Of a DNA stretch of 64,000 nucleotides, positions 58,050 to 64,000 are shown one piece after another (positions within the stretch are counted from its first letter, which is position 1; every line of letters starts with the position of its first letter). The position numbers and the translations under genes are program-made. The stretch comes from Dichetophora obliterata. Its lineage: Eukaryota; Arthropoda; Insecta; Diptera; Sciomyzidae. The notes below the pieces were generated by a model. That model saw nothing but the letters and a program-made list of their open reading frames with translations, was not told the DNA's origin and did not search any database. The DNA lies in contig OY986436.1 in the NCBI GenBank assembly GCA_963920525.1, positions 182,465,496 to 182,529,495 of the forward strand, in the 5' to 3' direction.

Positions 58050-58388
58050 CAATGTGAACCACTGGTTGATGTGGCAGTAGTCGCTCCATCAAATGTTAAC
58101 ACCGTATCATCATTGAACAATGCTTCAGATTCGAACTTAGTTGTCCACGACCTATGCAGTCCTGTGAAACTAACTAATCAATTGACTATAGTTTCACCTA
58201 ATCAAACAAAAACGTCAAAACGGCCTGTCGAGGCCACTGAATGTGGCCCATTGGTTGATTTGGTGGCAGTAATCCGGCCACCACGAAAGTCCATCTTTGT
58301 CTCGAGGCTAGTTCCCGCCTCCAAATCTCAAATCCCATCCCGCCGTATTGACAATATTCTAGCATATGTTCAACCAGGCTCTCAATGA
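58050..58388 (+). pseudogene. LINE A ORF1 remnant
   Basis: The frame reads CEPLVDVAVVAPS, later CGPLVDLVAVI (an internal repeat), then RKSIFVSRLVP, a phrase typical of the C-terminal region of ORF1 in some Jockey-group LINEs. The apparent start at 58017 lies in the adjoining repeat, so the true 5' end is missing. Confidence 0.5.
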
Positions 58389-59858
58389 CTTCCCCTCCAC
58401 CTCTTCAAAAAACTAACGAACTGTGTTTTACAACTGAGTGTGCCTCAAATGCAAATCCAAATTTACCCTTAAACGGCAACACTGTCAACAGAAAAAATTC
58501 TACTACCAAAATTTGTCTGAGATGCGCTCTAAACTTAATACAACGCACTCTTTTTGCACTGAAAATGATTTTGATGTATTGATACTAGTTGAAACCTGGC
58601 TTACCAATGATTTTTTTGGTGAGGAGGTTGCTGACCCATCAATCTTCCAAGTTTATCGCAAGGATCGTTCTGCTGTTCAAACTGGTTGCTCTAGAGGTGG
58701 GGGAGTTGTTGTTATTGTTCGAAAAAACTTATGTTCATCGAAAAAGTTTATGTTATGAATGGATTAATTGACCAGGTTTGCATTTCCATCCTTCTTCCTA
58801 AAGGAAAGATTTTTGTTTGTGCCTCATAAATCCCGCCAACCAGTTCTAATGAAATCTATAGCGCTCACGTCAACAATATATTAACACTATCCGCGGATGA
58901 TGAATGTGAACATTTTTGCGTCGTTGGAGATTTTAACCTCAGCAAATTAAATTGGGCCTTTTCAACCGATGACAACGTATACTTACCAACAAATGTTAAC
59001 CATGCTTATGAAATTTATCTCATCGAGTTTTTTCAGTTTGAATCTTAAACAAATTAATACCATTTTCAATAAGTTACGTAATTTACTCGATTTAATTTTT
59101 ATAAATAAGTCACTTAGCTCTGATTTTTATGAGTGTCCTTTCCCTATTTCTGAACATAGTATTCATCACTCAGCCATTGCCTTTAATATTAAATTTTATG
59201 AATTTCTCAGTGTTACTAGTTCTGCAAAACATCATTAGGATTTTACAAATTGCAATCTTGATACTATTAATCGGCTCATTACTGATATTAATTGGGAATC
59301 GTTGTTGTATAATTTGGATGCTTCTGGTTGCTATGATATCTTTCTAAGCACCTATCTAATATCTTTGCAAATAACATTCCTTTTAAGACCAAATTACATA
59401 AGCTTCCTTGGTAGACTAGAGGTTTGAAAACACTGAAAAATGTAAGGAATAAATCTTTCATCTTATTTAGACGAACTGGAAACCTCGATTGCTCAATTGT
59501 TCGCTGACTATTTTAAGTCTTATTTTGACAAAAATGCGGCTTCTGTAAACCCTCAGGTTGTTGATAATATTGACTCTTGCGTAAACTTTGGCTATTTATC
59601 GGTCTTCCTGTCTGACGTTAAAACAGCTATTGCCTCCCTGAAAAATTCAGTTAAGTGCGATCTAGATGGTCTTAGTGCTTATTTACTGAAACAATGTGTT
59701 CATTCTTTATCCTTACCTATTTATATAATTTTCAATAAATCATTAAAATCTGGTGAATTCATCTCTGATATCCTCTCCCATTAGTTACGTTTGTAAGTAG
59801 GGCTGCACAGTGTGCTAAATTGTGCTGAAGTAAAGGCATAACACTTGCTTCAGTACTT

Positions 59859-60860
59859 TTGTATTGCTCATGTTGTGCAATTCTCTTGCAGCCGCAACTA
59901 ATTATCTTATATGCCCTTATTTGTTTGATATTTGCATGGTGCGGAAATGTCGGGTCATTTCGCATAGATTTTTGCAATATTCGTGGACTGAGGGCGAATT
60001 TTTTCTCGGTATATGTTCATTGTACTCTACATAGGCCTCAAATAATGGCACTAGGCGACACCCAGGTGGCCGAGGATGCAGATCCACTGGATTTTCATAT
60101 ACCTGGGTACCGCTTACTGCCATTGTTTTCTTTGCATAGAGGCATCGCCCTTTTTATAAGAACGGATGTAGCATACCAGTGTGAGAGGAGTCTGAACGTG
60201 ACCGATCCAGAGTTTAGCTCAATGTGGGTTAGGTTCAGGCTTCGCTCTCACTTGCTGCATTTTTGTTTTATTTATAGAAGCCCGAATCTAGGGAGAGAGC
60301 CCATTTTTAACAAACTGAACTCTCTCTCTGATTCGATTACGCATATTTTGGGGTTATTTCCTGACAGTGAGATCGTTGTAGCAGGCGATTTCAATGTCCA
60401 CAACCCGGCTTGGTTACGTCACTCGGGCCCATTGACACCTGTTGGGCAATATGTTGAGCTATTTGCTGAATCGAACCAATTGATTCAACTAGTCAAGGAA
60501 CCCACTATTTTTCCTCAAAGTTATATACATAGCCATAATACCCTTGACCTTTTTCTGACTTCACATCATGAAAAATATGATGTGAGTGTCAACGCACCTC
60601 TTGGTAACTCGGGCCATTGTACCATCTCCGCTGTTTTTCCATATTCTAACCCCTGCACCTCTACGCCTAAAGCCCCGAAGAGGACTGCATGGTTTTATGG
60701 AAGGGCAAATTGGACTGCGTTAAATAATTTTTATAGCAGCTTCAATTGGAAATTATGTTTCGCTGATAGAAATGTGAATGCCGCGGCTGTCATGGTACAA
60801 GAAATTATTTGGGTATGTATATTTTATTGGGTATGCGATCTTTCATTCCCAATAAGATGA
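59859..60860 (+). pseudogene. LINE B endonuclease domain
   Basis: The frame contains IDFCNIRGLRAN, ALGDTQVAED, FCFIYRSPN, VVAGDFNVHNPAWL, NTLDLFLTS and NSGHCTISAVF. Two conserved catalytic positions look altered: the usual E of S/T-E-T is D (GDT), and the usual SDH near the end is SGH. The frame is then lost near 60860. Confidence 0.75.
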
Positions 60861-61148
60861 GAAGCATTAAACCAAAAGACCACTCATGGTTTAATGAGAC
60901 TTGCAGGACTGCAGTCAGGTCCAAAGAGTAAGCCTTTCAGAATTGGCGTTCTAACAAGAATACTGATACTAAAAGACTTCGCATCGAGGCAAGGAATCGC
61001 TGCAATGCAATTTTAAAACGCGAAAAGTTTCTGCACGAAGCTCGCATTCGAGAACAGGTTCTTCTCTGCCCCAAAGGGGCAAAAACTTTTGGTCATTTGT
61101 TAAAAGGGTGAAGAATCAAACATCATCATCGATTCCAACTCTTGAAAG

Positions 61149-62714
61149 ATGACCAAATCTTCACTGACTCAGCTGATAAAGCGAACCTGTTGGCTAGATT
61201 GCTTGCAAAAAATTCCACTCTCTCGGATAGCAATCAGCCACTGCATTTGTTGGGGGTGGGTCTCTGCAATGCAGGAGATATACTTTCGAACGAGAGCAGT
61301 TAAAAGGGTCCTTACAAATCTCAACGTAAACAAAGCCTCTGGTCCTGACGGCATACCGCCAATTGTGCTTAAAATGTGTGCTTCTTCGCTGGCTCGGCCT
61401 TTGCGCAACCTTTTCAACATCTCCTACAGAACAGGAATATTTCCATCTTGTTGGAAGGTGGCAAATGTCCAGCCGGTGCCTAGAAAAGGTGATGCCACGA
61501 ACCCTGCAAACTACCGACCTATTGCGATATGCTCTACGCTTTCCAAAGTTATGGAGAGCGTAGTAAACTTCAACGTTGTGAACTATCTGGAGCGCAACCA
61601 ACTGCTCAGTGACCGTCAATATGGATTCCGTAGGGCTCGCTCTACTGGTGATCTTATGGCGTTCTTAACCGAAGAATGGAATAAATGCGTTCACTTTTTC
61701 GGCGAGAGCAGGGTTGTTGCTCTTGATATTTCTAAAGCGTTCGACCGAGTGTGGCAAAAAGCGCTCGTGTCAAAACTTGTTGCATATGGTTTTGGTGGTC
61801 ACTTTGCTCGATGAATCACGTGTTTCCTCAAGGACAGAACGATTCGAGTCGTAGTTGACGGTATTTCGATCGAGGAGCACGCCATTAACGCAGGAGTACC
61901 GCAGGGTTCAGTTCTATCGCCAACCTTGTTTCTGGTTTTTATCAACGACCTTCTGTCGGTGACGCATAACCCAATACATTCGTTTGCGGACGACAGCAGC
62001 ATTTGTCATTCGTATTCATTTAGTAAACGCCCAAGCTCTATGGAGATTGAGAGAAAAAGGCAATGGTGTCATATGAATGACACACTCCTAAATGATCTAC
62101 AAAAAATCTCCGAGTGGGGTCTTGCTAATAGAGTAGAGTTCAATGCAAGCAAGACTCAGTGCTGCCTGTTAACCCACAAGCGGATGGATTGCCCCTTAGC
62201 ACCCCTCAATATGAATGGTGTGGATCTTGTGGAATCAGCCGCTCTTGACGTTCTGGGCATATCGATCAGATTTGATCTTCGTTGGAATGATCATATTTTC
62301 GATGTGTCGAAAGAAGCGGGCAAGTGCCTAGGTTTTCTAAAATGGTGCAAAAAATATTTCACTTCAGCTGATCTTCGCATGATCTACACCTCATATATAA
62401 GGCCGAAAATGGAGTACAATTCGCACATTTGGGCAGGGGCTTCAAGATCTTATTTGGAGCTTCTGGATCGAATTCAACGTCGTGCGATATATTTGATAGG
62501 GGATGAAAGTATTTCATCCTCGCTCAACTCTCTTGAGCATCGACGCAATGTTGGTTGCCTAAGCCTTCTGTATAGGTATTACCATTGGAAGTGTTCAAGG
62601 GAGATACATGGCCTGACGCCACCAGCTCGTGTGTTTCCCAGGTTCACTCGGGCAGCTGTCCAAGCCCACCCTTTTACCATTGCGTCGATGCCCAATAGAA
62701 CATCGCAAATTTAA
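61149..62714 (+). pseudogene. LINE B reverse transcriptase domain
   Basis: NKASGPDGIPPIVLKM, NYRPIAICS, QYGFRRARST and VALDISKAFDRVW (61290-61812) are followed by a TGA where Trp is expected (61812-61814). After this GVPQGSVLSPTLFLVFINDL, SFADDSSICHS and LDVLGISI continue to a TAA at 62714. One nonsense change apart, the RT is well preserved. Confidence 0.8.
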
Positions 62715-62845
62715 AACAAATATTCACCGACACTACTCCATCTATCCACCCTCCAACTAACTATCACCCATCTTCCGAATCATCACAATGCTTACGCATT
62801 TATAGGGGGCATCCCCTGAGCGTTGGTTCAGTCTAAAAAAAAAAA

Positions 62846-63835
62846 AAATTCATTGATAAATGGAAAGTTTCGCTTATTACACCCATATTCAAGGCAACAA
62901 GCACGTTGTTCTAAACTATAGACCCATCTAAAAGTTGACTAACGTTTCAAAGCTTTTTGAAACAATCGTTAAAGATAAAATGTACTTTGCCATAAAAAAC
63001 TCAATTTGTCCAAACCAACATGGATTTGTATCTGGCAGGTCAACTACAACTAACATGAGTGTCTTCACAAATTGCTGCATCTCTTCTTTTGAAGATCGGC
63101 ACCAACTTGATGTCGTTTACTCTGACATCTCTAAGGCTTTTGACAGGTTGTCACACGATATTTTATTGCTCAAGCTTGCCAAGATTGGTTTTCATTCCAT
63201 TTTTCTATCTTGGATGAGTTCATACCTCTCAAATAGGGTTTCCTATGTTGTCATGGACAATGCAAAATCTTCGCCATTTTTAGCAGTGTCTAGGGTTCCA
63301 CAAGGTAGCATCCTTGGACCATTACTTTTTGTTATCTTCGTTAATGATGTCTCTAAATGCTTTCTTAATGCTCAATTTTTACTTTACGCGGATGATCTTA
63401 AGGTTTTCCTTAAGTTAAAAGTGATTGCGACGCTTCTCGTCTCCAGTCTGATCTTGATAATGTCGTTTCCTGGTTTAAGCAAAACAAATTATCTCTTAAC
63501 CTTGGAAAATGTTATGTTGTCTCTTATTACAAGCTCCAATCACCAACTATTTTTGATTATAATTTTGATAACACTAAGTTAGCCAGATTATCAGAAATTC
63601 GTGACCTTGGTGTAGTTTTTGATTCTAGCTTAACTTGTAGCTCTCACTTAAATAGAATTATCCCAAAAGCATATTCGCTTTTAGCGTTTCTTAGGCGAAA
63701 CAGTTTTGGGTTTGTTAGATCTAGCCTTGAATACGCTTCATTTATTTGGAGTCCTTTTTACTCGATACATATTGCTAGACTGGAAAAAGTTCAAAAAAGA
63801 TTCTTAAAATTTGCTTTGCTCTTTTATTTTTCCTG
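62846..63835 (+). pseudogene. LINE A reverse transcriptase, 3' part
   Basis: FIDKWKVSLITPIFK resumes immediately after the LINE B tail, then KLFETIVKDKM, QHGFVSGRSTTTN, the catalytic ISKAFD and YADD, and frame changes at about 63415 and 63590. Frames after 63582 still read LGVVFDSSL and LEYASFIWSPFY. Confidence 0.75.
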
Positions 63836-64000
63836 AACCTCTTCCCTCATATAGGATACGTCGGTTGCTTATTGGTCTGTCATCTCTCGAAGATAGAAGA
63901 CTACTGCTTAGTATCCGGTTTATTTATGATCTGATTAATGGAAATGTTATTTGTGAAAACTTACTTAAATTAATATCGTTTAATATTTCGCAAAAGTCGT

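Larger units (their letters stand above)
59763..62845 (+). mobile_element. LINE B: CR1/L2/Jockey-like non-LTR retrotransposon nested in LINE A
   Basis: AATTCAT at 59756-59762 is repeated at 62846-62852 after the poly(A) tail (62834-62847), and LINE A reads in frame (SGEF / IDKWK) when LINE B is removed. The element has an endonuclease and RT, no RNase H, and a short 3' UTR ending TCAGTCTA then A13. It is less AT-rich than LINE A and better preserved, as expected for the younger insertion. The clade is not settled. Confidence 0.85.
56028..64000 (+). other. Sirt1 intron 1, at least 8 kb, filled with mobile elements
   Basis: The interval starts with a consensus donor GTAAGC. It contains a truncated SINE, a foldback repeat and two nested LINEs. 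I see no sirtuin coding sequence in it, so the acceptor is probably outside the window. Confidence 0.6.
58046..64000 (+). mobile_element. LINE A: Jockey-like non-LTR retrotransposon, interrupted and running off the window
   Basis: ORF1-like sequence (58050-58388) ends RKSIFVSRLVP...IDNILAYVQ. ORF2 follows with endonuclease (DVLILVETWL, GGGVVVIV at 58438-58758; FCVVGDFNLSKLNW at about 58915), a pre-RT piece (59497-59762) and, after LINE B, the RT (62846-63582 onward) with VYSDISKAFDRL, VPQGSILGPLLF and LYADDLKVF. C-terminal motifs (LGVVFDSSLTCSSHL) run to near 63800. Numerous frame breaks make it a pseudo-element. Confidence 0.75.

Noticed and set aside
1..64000. CRISPR arrays, bacterial operons, ribosome binding sites or rRNA genes
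   Set aside because: The window is fly nuclear DNA; no regularly spaced short repeats with unique spacers and no rRNA sequence are seen.

Overview
This is AT-rich, intron-bearing nuclear DNA of a higher (brachyceran/cyclorrhaphan) fly. The evidence is two spliced host genes of recognisable fly type, many insect-type non-LTR retrotransposons (LOA-like, RTE-like and Jockey/CR1/I-like), hAT, piggyBac-like and other terminal-inverted-repeat (TIR) DNA elements, and a tRNA-derived SINE. A fly other than Drosophila with a repeat-rich genome, such as a tephritid or calyptrate, is plausible; the species cannot be read from this window.

Host genes. A DnaJ-family co-chaperone (DnaJ-H type, three exons, 401 codons plus stop) lies on the minus strand at 31381-33099. 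A class I sirtuin (Sirt1/Sir2 type) begins on the plus strand at 54686; its first coding exon ends at a GTAAGC donor at 56028 and its remaining exons are not seen before the window ends. The two genes are divergent. In Drosophila melanogaster Sir2 and DnaJ-H are, as I recall, close neighbours, so the pair is probably conserved microsynteny with an interval swollen to about 21.6 kb by repeats. No other host gene can be supported with confidence.

Layout. 1-9144: AT-rich sequence with a 125-bp tandem array (2278-2690), a tRNA-like SINE head (3885-3985), a dead hAT derivative (4332-5823) and a reverse-transcriptase scrap (8634-8761). 9145-13955: a nest of DNA transposons, the clearest being a hAT element at 9953-13053 with a perfect 8-bp target duplication. 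14655-14997: a SINE. 15667-18526: a 2.86-kb element with 330-450 bp terminal inverted repeats carrying a nearly intact gene for an unrecognised, apparently RNase-H-fold/zinc protein, my best candidate for an undescribed transposon type. 19742-22560: a LOA-like LINE. 24017-28546: a hAT MITE and a second, older relative of the unknown gene, split by an RTE-like LINE and a SINE. 28721-29534: foldback MITEs. 33448-35610: a piggyBac-like TTAA element with tandem repeats. 37610-47185: SINEs and several hAT-like and foldback elements. 45430-45708: a broken THAP-domain exon. 48505-52750: an I/Jockey/CR1-like LINE with a PHD-type finger in ORF1. 54006-56655: two truncated SINEs around the sirtuin exon. 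57295-64000: a foldback repeat, then LINE A interrupted by LINE B (59763-62845).

Interactions. Most elements are dead or non-autonomous. The SINE inserted into two unrelated elements (the hAT-like element at 39793-41658 and the older copy of the unknown gene), which gives relative ages.
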